From Jackrogersella multiformis (taxonomy: Eukaryota; Ascomycota; Sordariomycetes; Xylariales; Hypoxylaceae), in assembly GCA_902806575.1 (NCBI GenBank), contig CADCXD010000005.1, positions 3,534,001-3,598,000 on the forward strand: a stretch of DNA of 64,000 bases. Direction: 5' to 3'. Each line of letters begins with the position of its first letter. Within the stretch, counting starts at the first letter, position 1. Made by a program: the position numbers and the translations under genes. Under the pieces are notes generated by a model. The model made no database searches, was not told the origin of the DNA, and saw only the letters and a list, made by a program, of their open reading frames with translations. Of this stretch, positions 1 to 10,558 are shown piece by piece.

Positions 1-256
1 CCTGTCTCCGCCCATATCGGTAGTCTGTAAAATATGATTTTCTTAATCTTAACACACAAGGGAAATCAGTCGATAGAATGTGTAAGAATTGAGTGCGGGG
101 CGTTGATCAGTTACTTACCTACCTACCTACCTCTACCTAGGTATGCGTACTTTCACTATATTTTGAAAACACGGGCGAACGGATAGAAATATAAATTCTA
201 ATAGATAGGTACAAATGGACAATCTTTCTCATTCGTCAAAAGTTGCGAGGTTGAAA

Positions 257-2190
257 TCATTTACTGCGACAAAGCCTTCCATCACCATCCGGGACCCAAG
301 CCTCACTTCCCACAGCCGTGTTCGCAAAGAACAGATCATGTGGATCATAGACCTTCTTTATACTCTTCAACTTGGCGTAGTTCACCCCATAAAAACTCTG
401 CTGCCAATCTGTTTGCTGAAAGTTAGCCTCGTTAAGATATGCTCCTCCTTCGGGAGCCAATGCAGTCAAGGCTGGTATTGTGACGTTGAGTAGATACTGG
501 TCAGCAGCCAAGTTCACATCTCGGGTACTGTTGAAGTCCCAGGGTGCGAATGTGAGCAACGTCAGAATGCTGTCACGCCAGGCAGGTAACACAGCGTTGG
601 GTGAGAGATTGTTCCCGACTACGCCATGCCTCACATTGAGTGCGATACCTCCTGTTTGATAATTCCCCCCAGGGTGTACGCTTAGTTTTAGGGCCTCAAT
701 CAGATCAGTGTTTGATGTTGAGTTCTCCACTAAGCGTCTTGGAATTAAGCGCCCGCCTATAGACACGTCGATAATATTGATTAGTGGCAGGCCATACGGC
801 AATGGGCCAAGGTATTGATTGAAATGTTCCAAAAAGGTTGGGTACGATGTAACTGAGGATGTGACCGGAACCGCCAAATCGTTCATCTTGGATAGAAATG
901 GCTGTAGCAAGGCCGACACTTCTTGCTGAGTTTTGCCCGGTGCGGTCAAGGGAACGACGAAAAAGCTATCGTTGTTTAAAGAATATACAACGGTGGCTCC
1001 GGAATCAACAATTGCCGGAAGTGCGGAGTGAAATTCTTCAACTCCTTTCCAAAAGCTCTCGTCGGGGATGCCTGTCTTATTAAACGACAGAAAAGCCCCA
1101 CCAACGACGCCGTCTTTGAAAGCTTTCACGGTTGCTGAAATGACAACGCCATAAGTGCCGCCTCCACCTCCGCTGAGAGCCCAGTAGAGATCCTCGTTCT
1201 CGAATGGTGATGCAACTAGGTGAGTTCCGTTGGCACTGACGACTTCCCATTCGAGGATCTGGTCGGCGCCCATTCCGTAGGTCGAACTGAGAGTGGAATG
1301 TCCACCGCCTTGCAAGAAACCACCTGCTAATCCAACAGTAGCACACGCTCCGCCCACGACACGGAGCCCAGCGGCATCTGCTGCCGTGTACATTTCGAAA
1401 GCTTGAACGCCAGCTAGTAAGAATGTTAGCGATAGTTTAGGTTACGTTGTGCGAGTTCAAGGAGTTCGTTATTCTCCAAACTCAACTCACCTCCCATCTT
1501 CACTGCTGGGCCAGTATAGGCAGAGCTTGAAAAATCCAAGAAATCAATGGATTTCAGATTATACGTCCAAAGTCCAAGCGCGCCTTTTCCAGTAGATTTC
1601 CCCAGGTAGCTATGCTATGTCAGCATAGAGTTCTTTAAAAGTCTGACCATATCAACTAACTCATGCCCCGTGTTCTTGATCACGATCCTGATGTTGTGTT
1701 TTTGTGCGAATTGGAGTCCAGCAGCAACATCAGATGGAGAGCTCACGTTGACCGTGAAATCAACATAATTTCCAATGTCACAGGCACTCGAACTTGGAGT
1801 GAACGGATCACAGCTCTGGTTCTGCCAATATGGAGCCATAATCTCGGCAGGATAGGGGTAGCTAGTTGGATCAGCACTCAGTATTACTAGGTGCGATAAC
1901 TCTTATTATGTGGTCTGCACCTACTGAGTTTGAGCTAAGCCCCATGTTCCCGCCAGCTGAGAACAGGTCGTCTCGTTATATGTCGACCCGTGGCATATTG
2001 AAGCTAGTGGGGTGGTTGCGATCAGCCGTCCATGTACTGTTGTATTCAGTTCTGACCATGCCAAGTGGTCTGGCCAACATGCATCTCCCGATATGCAACG
2101 GCAGTTTGAGTTTTGTCTCTTTGCGAGTGATGATGAAAAGAGTGTTAGCAGCGGTGGCGCTATCAGACAAACTTGAGAAAAGGATAACAT
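257..2190 (-). CDS. Secreted FAD-linked oxidase, berberine-bridge (BBE/VAO) type
   Basis: Four exons (2190-1925, 1861-1661, 1609-1491, 1413-257) join in frame to about 580 residues. The introns are 63, 51 and 77 bases, the last with a GCTAAC branch site. The ATG at 2190 is followed by a hydrophobic signal peptide. The FAD domain carries KNTGHDYLG, whose His (about residue 155) is the usual 8-alpha-histidyl attachment site, and GGACATVG, whose Cys (about 219) lies where bicovalent BBE enzymes attach flavin through 6-S-cysteinyl. The C-terminal BBE domain begins near YLNEANF and ends with YDPHDLFFANTAVGSEAW. The family oxidises alcohols, amines or ring carbons in secondary metabolism, usually outside the cytosol. 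It is divergent to the SDR gene and heads a run of tailoring-type genes. The substrate cannot be read from the sequence. Confidence 0.9.
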
Positions 2191-3103
2191 GTTCAAGATT
2201 CGGAGGAATTTAGACAGAAAATTGTGACTAGAGTGATAGAGAGATGGACACTAGGTGCGTTAGGTAGGTAAGTAGGCACAACTCTGACGTTCAGCGGCCG
2301 TAGTAAATAATCGTACCTAGGTATTTAAGTATTCCAAGTATTCCATCTTGAGATGCCTGCTGCGCGCCATCACGAGGGCACTGTCTATTTTCTGACTTCG
2401 GAAGGAATCCTCAGCCCCGAGGGCAACATAATAAACCATTATTAGAAGCTGAAAACCGATTTGGGGGCATTCAGAGATCATACACTCAAAGTAAAACTCA
2501 TGTGATCCGAATCTTACCTAGGTATTCAGTGAAACAGATGTTCAAAAATGTAATATCAAGGAAAATATGCCTACGTAGTCTGCTCCTGATTCGTTTCCAC
2601 TAGGGAAATTACATCTAGCACTGCTAATAACACTTCTGAAAGCCTTACTACTAGCATATGTATTAGTTATTTGTCTAGTTCCTAGAGGAATATTTTTTAT
2701 TGAATCTAATAATACCTAAACACCTACGCCTTTTCTCTGCGTGGTAGATATCACGGAGAATAATAATGTAAGTATAATCGAAAGGATTGCCGAAGTCTGC
2801 CCAGGTGGACAATTGTAGCCCCTTTTCTCCCTTTCTCCCTTACTTGTACCCGGTCTAGCCGGTCCTTGTTACACAGATGGTTGCTAGGGATTTGGAATCA
2901 GCTCTAGGTACCTACCTAGGTACTTGTCCTTTGTTCTATATTAAATTTAGACCGGGGCCGCCATTTTATTTTATTTATTGCCACACTGCAAGGACCTAAA
3001 CTGTTCCCTCCACATCCATCTTCCAGCTACCTACTTTTCAACTCAAACTTGTGTCCTCTCACACCAACTCTCAGTATCAAATTACTTTCACTTATCAACT
3101 ATC
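2191..3103. promoter_or_regulatory. Divergent intergenic region between FAD oxidase and SDR
   Basis: This 0.9 kb AT-rich stretch separates two divergently transcribed genes and so must hold both promoters. It contains several ACCTAGGT-type motifs (near 2240-2275, 2318-2330, 2515-2525 and 2907-2925) and pyrimidine-rich blocks near 2820-2845. I see no open frame with coding character and could not identify a specific activator site. Confidence 0.5.
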
Positions 3104-4102
3104 ATGTCTTCTTCAACCCTTCTTATCACCGGTGTAACCGGTTTCCTGGGTTTCAAGGTCCTCATCGGCGCTCTTCAAGAGGGTTATAATGTTCGAGCCG
3201 CAGTTCGCTCAATTGAGAAGGCCAAAAACCTCTCCTCGCACCCGAAGATATTGGCTCTAGGCGTGCCAGACAGACTCTCTTTCGTGGAAGTTCCGGACAT
3301 CTGTCTCGAAGGCGCTTATGATGAGGCTGTCAAAGGAGTTAGCTATGTCATTCATCATGCTTCGCCTCTTCCGTCGCCTTTCTTAGATCCCCAGACCGGA
3401 ATTTATGAGCCCAACATCAAGAGTGTAAGCACCATCCTTCACTCAGCCCTCAAAGAGCCCTCTGTGAAGAAAGTCGTCATCACGTCTTCGGTCTTCGCGA
3501 ATACGCCCTTTCCACCCGATGCTACCAAGGAGATCACAGCCGAGTCGCGAGTGCCCGATGTGCCTGGCCCTTTCGATTCCATGCTCCCCGCATATGGCGC
3601 CGGTAAGATCGCGGCTCTGAACGCGACCGACAAATTTTCCAAAGAAAAACAGCCGCCGTTTGCCATCGTGAACATCTTCCCGGGCTTTCTCTTTGGGTGG
3701 GATGATAGAGCGCTCAGCATCCAAGACATCCATGCAAGTACCAATAGAATGCTGTTAGCAGTCATCACTGGCCAGTCTGCAGATCATCCCATGCCGTCGG
3801 GTGCAGCTCATGTGTCAGATGCTGCCAAAGTTCATCTACTCGCGTTGAAGGGAGGCGCTGCCAAAAACATCGGTGTCACGATTTCTCATCAATTCAATGA
3901 TGCATGGGATGTTGTCCAGAAGCATTTTCCTAAGGCCGTAGCCGATGGCGTATTCACTCAGGGTATTCAGCCAACCGCACCGGTGAACTGGAACGCCCAT
4001 AAAACCGAGGTTGATCTAACATTCAACTTCAAAACTTATGAAGACATGGTTGTCGAGGTTGCTAGCCAGTACCTCGAGCTGTCTGGTAAGGAAAAGGCTT
4101 GA
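3104..4102 (+). CDS. NAD(P)-dependent extended SDR reductase/epimerase (DFR/Gre2-like)
   Basis: A single uninterrupted frame of 332 residues. The ATG at 3104 is chosen because the nucleotide-binding motif GVTGFLG then falls at residues 10-16, as in extended short-chain dehydrogenases, and no in-frame ATG lies further upstream. The catalytic pair is PAYGAGK (Tyr164, Lys168), preceded by VVITSS (around 124-129). Length and motif order match the dihydroflavonol-4-reductase/ketoreductase branch, which reduces carbonyls with NADPH. It shares a divergent promoter with the FAD oxidase, which suggests co-regulation in a metabolite pathway (inference). The exact substrate is unknown. Confidence 0.9.
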   Translation: MSSSTLLITGVTGFLGFKVLIGALQEGYNVRAAVRSIEKAKNLSSHPKILALGVPDRLSFVEVPDICLEGAYDEAVKGVSYVIHHASPLPSPFLDPQTGIYEPNIKSVSTILHSALKEPSVKKVVITSSVFANTPFPPDATKEITAESRVPDVPGPFDSMLPAYGAGKIAALNATDKFSKEKQPPFAIVNIFPGFLFGWDDRALSIQDIHASTNRMLLAVITGQSADHPMPSGAAHVSDAAKVHLLALKGGAAKNIGVTISHQFNDAWDVVQKHFPKAVADGVFTQGIQPTAPVNWNAHKTEVDLTFNFKTYEDMVVEVASQYLELSGKEKA

Positions 4103-5156
4103 TTTAGGTATATTGATGGCATTTAGCTCCCTATTTACCGACAGCGGCAGGCATCACTTGGGGTACTCCTTCAACTTTGGTGTATTAAATAAATATATAG
4201 TTCACTTGCTTGCTTATTCCATGCCTCATTCTACTTAATTTGAATGACATTAATGAACTTGTGGCTGGTCATCTAGGTACCTAGTATGAAGCTTTTCCAT
4301 GAATAAACTGTCTACCTACGAAATAACTCCGAAGTCACGATTCGTAAGCCTAACTTTCATAGGTATCACATTGATTGCCGCTATTCCGACATACTATCAG
4401 GGCAAGGCGAATTGTGTCTTACAGTAACCTAGAACGTTCCTATTATTCTAGGTGAGGCGCACTTGGCAGTATGTCGTAATTGTGATCTTTGTTAGTTACC
4501 TAGGTAGCTACTATTAACCTAGTACCTAATCTATATAAAATATAACACAAGGATCAACCTAATCGGGCTATATATGGATGTGTTTCTTTAATTAGTGACA
4601 TCCTTAATGCTAACCAGAGACAGATCGCCATAGTGGATGGACCTAGGTGCAGATTTAAAAATAGGTACCTATCGCCGACGGATTAACGGCTAAGAGGTAA
4701 GGCCGAAACTAGCCCTAGGCTAGGTACCTACCTACCTCTGGGCTGGTACTAGATTGTGGTTGCCGAAACCACTAAAGGGGGTAGGCCAGTGCTGGCCAAT
4801 TTACGCCCATGCGTGATATTAATACATCCAGGTACCTATGTATTCGCAAGCATATCTCCTTTTGGAGATTCTACAATTATCCATGCTTGTAAAACATCGG
4901 TACTACTTTGTGGTATTATCGATTTGGATCATTTCGGTGTGTGGTGGTCATCCATCATGCAGGAGGTGCTTCTCATTTTTTGGTCGCCTGCATCATACTA
5001 TGTGTGGATGTGTATTCTACCAAGTAGGTTAATGAGCTTGCGGAACTTTATCTGTCACGAGAGACTTTGAATATGAAGACTTAAAAGCCTGAGCTAGCTC
5101 ACAGTTATTTGGTAGTATGGACATCAGTACCGCGTTCCTTTGTTCTTCGTTCCCTG
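4103..5156. other. Intergenic, no gene seen
   Basis: About 1 kb with no credible coding region. Frames at 4756-5070 lack recognisable features and sit in AT-rich sequence. Palindromic ACCTAGGT/TACC motifs occur at about 4276, 4500, 4645-4665 and 4715-4735. The last 200 bases would be the methyltransferase promoter. Confidence 0.5.
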
Positions 5157-6184
5157 ATGGCCGAAGTCAAGGATGTTGTTGGGGAATACCCCCTTTCTCG
5201 GGATTTTGTTGATTTTAACAGGTACAGAGTAGTTTGATATTTATTCCCAATAGCTTCTCGGGCTTGGCCCGTGGCTAACCAAAATCTAGACTTAATCTTC
5301 AACACTATCTCTGGAAATCCATCTTTGGGTATAGCCTCCATCCGAAGATCCCTCGGAATAAATCACCTCTATGGGTTGCAGATGTTGGGACGGGAACCGG
5401 GTGAGAGCAGCTACCATTGCCTCGGTATGAGTACACCGCTAATACTTGTCAGAATTTGGCTTTTAGACTTATCGTCCCATCTTGACGCGTCTGCGGAGCT
5501 TGTTGGCCTTGATACCGATATTACGCAGGTTGGCCCTCGGGAATGGCTTCCTCCAAACATGAAGCTTAGAGAATGGAATGTATTCACGGATCCACCAGAC
5601 GACCTTACGGGGAAATTTGACATTGTCCACCTACGCCTCTTTAGTTTTGTCATTGAAGACGACCCGACACTAGTGTTACGACGCCTTACTAAGTTGCTAA
5701 GTAAGTATCCTCCATTCTAGCCTTTGGGTACAGCTTAAGGCAAAAATAGAACTAACAAGTGCCCGTGCTGCGTGTAGAGCCTGGTGGATACTTGCAGTGG
5801 TGTGAGGTGGATGTCTCATCTATGCGCATTCTTTCCAGCACGCCGGAGGTGCCTACAGATAGCCTTCTAGAGTTGTGGAATGAGACCATTCCAAAGGACA
5901 CTCGTATGCTCCCCAGCTGGGGCAAAGCCTTGCCAGAAATATTCCAAAACGAGGGGCTACTGGGCGTCGAGGTAGATTGGCAGGAGGGGAAACGCCACAC
6001 AGGCATCGCTATGCATTGGTGCAACCTGCATATACACGAGATGATCGGTGCTAGGCTGAGTGCAACCAACCCACAGAAGGCATCGGAGATCGGCCGTATT
6101 GTCCAGAAAGCTGTTGTTCAATCGCGAAAGGGGGCTATGTATTTATTTGATAAGGTGGTGGTGGTTGGCCAAAACCCAAATTGA
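5157..6184 (+). CDS. LaeA-like SAM-dependent methyltransferase
   Basis: Four exons (5157-5221, 5290-5400, 5453-5700, 5778-6184) join in frame to 276 residues. Introns of 68, 52 and 77 bases have clear GT..AG ends and GCTAAC/ACTAAC branches. The N-terminus has the family block RLNLQHYLWK. SAM motif I reads VADVGTGTG (residues 51-59) and is split by intron 2. Then come GLDTDI (acidic motif II region), KFDIVHLR and KPGGYLQW. This is the fungal class I methyltransferase family that includes LaeA and many cluster tailoring methyltransferases. It is shorter than LaeA, lacks a long N-terminal tail, and is more likely a small-molecule methyltransferase than a global regulator (inference). The ATG could lie further upstream if another intron exists. 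Confidence 0.85.
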
Positions 6185-6505
6185 TGCCTACCGTGATGAG
6201 GGGGCTAAAATAAACTGCGATATTTTTATCTTCAGCTTTTCGTAAAGGTTCACTGTGTACAAGTCGGTGACGGTGACGATGACCTCGGGAACATCCGTGC
6301 GTACCTAGGTGATTTATAGCAGCTCTAAGTAGACCCCTAGGTAGAAAGATCAAGTAACGGGCGTAAGTGGTTCTGTGCTACATCAAAACGACTTGCCATT
6401 GGGCAATGATTAATGCAAAGGATACCGACCATCTTTCACTTTCAGTTCCCATCTCCCCTCCCCAACTATTTAGGTAGGTACACCAATTGCCACACAAGTT
6501 TCAAC

Positions 6506-7288
6506 ATGCCCTCAGAGAAGCCAGCCATCGTCGTTGTGCCCGGGGCCTGGACTCAACCAGTCGCATATCGAAAGCTGGTGAGCATCTTGGAGGCCCAGTC
6601 CTTCCAGGTTCATGTTCCGCCGCTGCCTACGAACAACGGCCGACGTCCTCCAGACTCTTCATCCGAAGCCGACGCAACTGCGGTCCGCCAGATATTGGAG
6701 CACCTTGTCTACGAGGAGGGTAAAAATGTTATCATGTTAATGCATTCTTATGGCGGCATCCCAGGCTCCAACGCCATCGCTGGGCTAACTCATAAAGTTC
6801 GCCAATCAAAGAAATTACCCGGCGGTGTTGTCAATTTGATCTACGCGGCCTCTTTCATGCTAGCAGCAGGGCAGACCATCCGGGAAGTCGTGCAAAAGGT
6901 TAACCTGTCAGGAAGAAGTTCGCTTGTCAAAGTCGAACAAGATGGCACATGGTTTGCCGCCGATCCCGTGTGGCTCCTTTATCATGATTTGAACCCCAGC
7001 GATCAGAAGGAACAAGTGGGGCAGCTGAGATACGGCAACTATTCGATTATGTCTGGTGAAGCGACATATGAAGCTTGGAGGGATTGTCCAACAACATACG
7101 TCCGCACGACCCTAGATCGTTGGCTACCGCCCGAGTTCCAAGATTTCTGTCTCGCGAACGCAAGTGATGCTGGAGTCACTATCGACGTTACAGCACTACA
7201 GTCTGGACATTCCCCTTATGTCAACTTCGCGGAAGAACTGGTTGCATTGGTAGTTAAGGTTTCTTCAGCTTTACATGTGAACACTTGA
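6506..7288 (+). CDS. Alpha/beta hydrolase
   Basis: Single-exon frame of 260 residues from the ATG at 6506. An in-frame ATG at 6414 would add about 31 residues without family resemblance, so it was not chosen. The first strand leads into VVPGAW (oxyanion loop). The nucleophile elbow is HSYGG with Ser81, and the catalytic His is His235 in SGHSPY. The overall form is that of the AB-hydrolase_6 group common in fungal metabolite clusters (esterases, lactonases, thioesterase-like enzymes). It sits between the methyltransferase and a dioxygenase remnant whose reading frame runs against its stop codon. Cytosolic, as no signal peptide is seen. Confidence 0.85.
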   Translation: MPSEKPAIVVVPGAWTQPVAYRKLVSILEAQSFQVHVPPLPTNNGRRPPDSSSEADATAVRQILEHLVYEEGKNVIMLMHSYGGIPGSNAIAGLTHKVRQSKKLPGGVVNLIYAASFMLAAGQTIREVVQKVNLSGRSSLVKVEQDGTWFAADPVWLLYHDLNPSDQKEQVGQLRYGNYSIMSGEATYEAWRDCPTTYVRTTLDRWLPPEFQDFCLANASDAGVTIDVTALQSGHSPYVNFAEELVALVVKVSSALHVNT

Positions 7289-7289
7289 C

Positions 7290-7552
7290 GGGTGGATTAG
7301 GGGGGTAGCTACCATTGATGATTTTGCTCAGGTCGAAGAGAGAGTCAATCTCATCTATTAGAATTTTCCCACTTCGTCATCGTGTAGATCGAGTAAAAAG
7401 AAACCTAGTTCCTGGGCCGAGTCGAATAGCCTCGTGGCGGCATCTATATCGCCCTCACGCAATCTTGCTAGCGAGATGGTAGACATGGTAACCGCCGAGA
7501 CATCATTACCTGGAAAAGGCGGAATATTTCTGAACAGCTTTTCCGACGCCAT
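7290..7552 (-). pseudogene. Remnant of a 2-oxoglutarate/Fe(II) dioxygenase N-terminus
   Basis: On the minus strand the frame starting at 7552 reads like the N-terminal DIOX_N region of isopenicillin-N-synthase-type dioxygenases (STISLARLREGD then LGFFLLDLHDD). It meets stops at about 7355. Shifting frame by one base there recovers DEIDSLFDLSK, the expected continuation (family pattern: Phe-Asp-Leu-Ser/Pro after the first helices). The sequence ends at the 3' end of the hydrolase gene, and no jelly-roll or HxD...H iron site is present. This is best read as a truncated, frameshifted relic. An unrecognised small gene is possible but less likely. Confidence 0.55.
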
Positions 7553-8793
7553 CGTCTGGTATTGATATTGAGAGGCTGCGATCTAGTAGGTTGTTAGATT
7601 GGAATCGAGTGTCATCTGTCAGTAGGTACCTAGCAGTAGGTAGGTAGCGGAGAATCTCGAAAAACAAAGGGTGGTGCAGCAGAGACAAACGGAAATCTTT
7701 AATTGATACTTCTACACCGAGGGTAAAGGGTAAAGTGGTAGAAGCAATAAAGCAGGCTACATACATCGCTACGTCAACGGCTGTTATGTTGTACAACGTG
7801 ATATGCAAGCCAGGCTATGTACAGTATACCTAGGTGGTTTTAGAAATACCTAGTTTCTAACCTAGATGGAGGGTAAACGCGAGACATCTGAAGGATCATT
7901 CAAACCATGGTATTCCCGCATGTTCCTCCCTTGTTTGACGTTAAGAAACTTGGTTCACGAACAAGATGATATTTACCAAGTTGTATGTGACTAGTACAGC
8001 ATCTCATCATGTTCAAGAAAAATCCCCTCGGCTTGATGCAAATTTGCACCACCTATTTGTAAATAATGTACCAGTACTTATACTTCAGTTCCTCGCATCA
8101 CCCAGCTATAGACATGTTTCTGGATTATGAGGTAGGTATCGTCTTTTTCTTCCTTCTTGATCGCGTACAGCGCAAACGCTCTATCCTAGGAACACGCAGT
8201 TTGTGCCTTTTTTTCTTCAACCCCCCTTAAAACCCGTAATAAGAAGCGTGCATTGCCTCTTTATAGCTATTAGGCTAGTTACCGGACCCTTCTGTACACA
8301 GTCAGTTTAGGCGTTCCCCTACATATTGGGAAAGCCTACAGACAGGTGAGCAGAAGAAGAGATTTACCAATTCGAACATGAGGAGATATAGGTCTATCGT
8401 TGAGCTGGACTCTCTTTCCTCCCTATAACAAAGAAAAAAGAATTGTCCACATGGATGTAAGCTTATAGTAAGTTAATACAGTCTCGGGGCAATGGCCATC
8501 GTCAATACCCGGCGATTCCCGCTACGCAGGTACCACATTTTCCCGTTAATTCCGAAGGGCGCGGTCACGTGATCGAGAAGGGCGCAATGCGTTGACACGG
8601 ATGGAAAGCGGATTGTACTTAGGTACTTACTTAGAGGCTTGGTGATTGGTCGCTCAGGGCAAGGATTGGTGATTACCTTCCTAGTACATAGGTACCTATA
8701 TATGTATGATCATGTTTCTCTTTTCCTCTCATAAAAATAAAAGTAAAAATAAAAATAAAATCTTCTAATTCTCTCAATATTATTATATCAGAG
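7553..8793. other. Intergenic, promoter side of the MFS gene
   Basis: No convincing gene. A 100-residue minus-strand frame at 7506-7808 has no recognisable features. The region carries ACCTAGGT-type motifs near 7625-7645, 7828, 8620 and 8683. Just before the MFS start there is an A-rich stretch built of AAAATA units (about 8730-8760), probably in the 5' UTR. Confidence 0.45.
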
Positions 8794-10558
8794 ATGGCCG
8801 AGCAAAAGCAGAAGACAATGGACACTATCAACGTCTCTAAACCCGATACCGTAGCTGAGCCCCCAGCAGAGCTCCCCCCTGACGAGCAAGCCATCAAACC
8901 CCTCGATGTACTCGAAGCCCCCAAGATTCGATCGAAGCTGCGTACATATTCGATATTGGTCTCACTTTATGTATATAGCTACCGCATCGTATCTTACCTC
9001 TCAGAAATCTCCGAATAGCTTACCATTCCTCCTCTAGCTCGTCCTCTTCGTAGCAGCCCTTGATCAAACTATCGTCGCAACATCCATCCCCACAATCTCC
9101 GCCTCTCTGCACTCCGCTTCCGGTTACATCTGGATCGGCGGTGCTTATTTGCTCGCCAACGCCGCAGCGGGTCCCATCTGGGCTAAATGCTCCGACATAT
9201 GGGGCCGCAAGCCTGCCCTTTTGGCCGCGGTCGGCATCTTTGCCGTCGCTAGCATGATCGCCGCCCTGAGCACGAGCATGCAGATGCTGATTGCCGCGCG
9301 GGCTCTACAAGGCGCCGCTGGAGGCGCGCTGATGTCGCTAGTAACCATTACCATCTCGGATCTCTTCAGCGTGCGGAACCGATCCTTGTATTTCGGCTTG
9401 CTAGGTCTTATGTGGGCCGTTGCTGCTTCCGCCGGCCCTATTGTCGGAGGAGCCTTGACGGAGCTCGCGAGCTGGCGCTGGTGCTTTTGGATCAATCTCC
9501 CAGTCTGCGGGCTCGCATTTGTACTGCTGCTGCTTTTCCTGGATGTGCATAACCCACGGACGAGGCTTGGCGAAGGCATCAGGGCCATTGACTGGTTCGG
9601 GACGCTGTCTATCTTAGCGGTGACTCTTCTACTTCTCCTCGGCCTGGACTTCGGCGGCGCAATTTTTCCCTGGGATAGCCCTAAGGTCATCTGCTTGATT
9701 GTGTTTGGAACGGCGATGATCGGCTTCTTCATCTTTAGCGAGAAACGCCTAGCGAAGTATCCCTTGATGCAACTGGGCATGTTCAAGAACTGGTCTAATA
9801 ACGCTGTGTTTCTTCTTGCCTTTATGCACAGCATGGTGTCTATCGGTGTCGAGTATTACCTACCGCTGTACTTCCAGAGCGTGAAGCAAGCCTCGCCTCT
9901 CCACAGTGGTATTCTCATAATACCTATGATGATAACGGAAGCGGCCGTGGACATTTCGGTTGGCGTGCTAATCCATCGAACAGGCCGCTATAGGGAAATC
10001 ATCTGGGCCGGGGCAATGCTCATGACCTTGGGGACAGGACTATATATCACTTTCGGAACAGACACATCCACCGCAAAGATCATCGGGCTCGAGATCCTTG
10101 GCGGTCTTGGCCCTGCGCTTCTGTTCCAAGCGCCCACGATTGCCATCCAGAACACTGTCAGTCAGGCCGATACCGCATCAGCTACGGCGACGTTGGGGTT
10201 TATCCGCAACTTGGCAACTGCCTTGTCTATCGTACTCGGCGGCTTGGTATTCCAGAACAGCATGGCTTCTCGCCATGCATCTCTTGCAGCTGCTGGTCTT
10301 AGTGAGTCTGTTCTTGACGCCTTGTCCGGTGATCAAGCAGCGGCAAACGTGGATATCATCAAGTCAATCCAGGACGCCACGCAGCACCTCGCGGTGCAAG
10401 ATGCATTTGCGTGGAGCATCAGGAACATATTTATCATGTACACCGGCGTGGCAGGTGTTGCGTTAATGGCAAGTGTTTTCATCAAACACCGCCGATTGAG
10501 CAGCGAGCACACGGAGACGAAGACGGGAATACAGCAGTTGACGCAACGCGAGGCGTGA
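8794..10558 (+). CDS. MFS multidrug/metabolite exporter (DHA2-like, 14 TM)
   Basis: Two exons (8794-8970 and 9038-10558, 67-base intron, phase 0) give 565 residues. An acidic cytosolic N-terminus of about 50 residues precedes the first membrane segment, which ends LVLFVAALDQTIVATS. That D-Q-T-I-V block is typical of DHA drug:H+ antiporters. Motif A is seen as DIWGRKPALL between TM2 and TM3 and motif C as GPIVGGAL in TM5. About fourteen hydrophobic segments can be counted. The C-terminus is short and charged. The family exports toxins, drugs and metabolites across the plasma membrane by proton antiport. Its position at the end of the tailoring-gene run suggests it exports their product (inference). 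Confidence 0.92.

Noticed and set aside
7506..7808. 100-codon minus-strand frame beside the dioxygenase relic
   Set aside because: Overlaps the start of the relic in another frame, has unstructured composition and no family resemblance.
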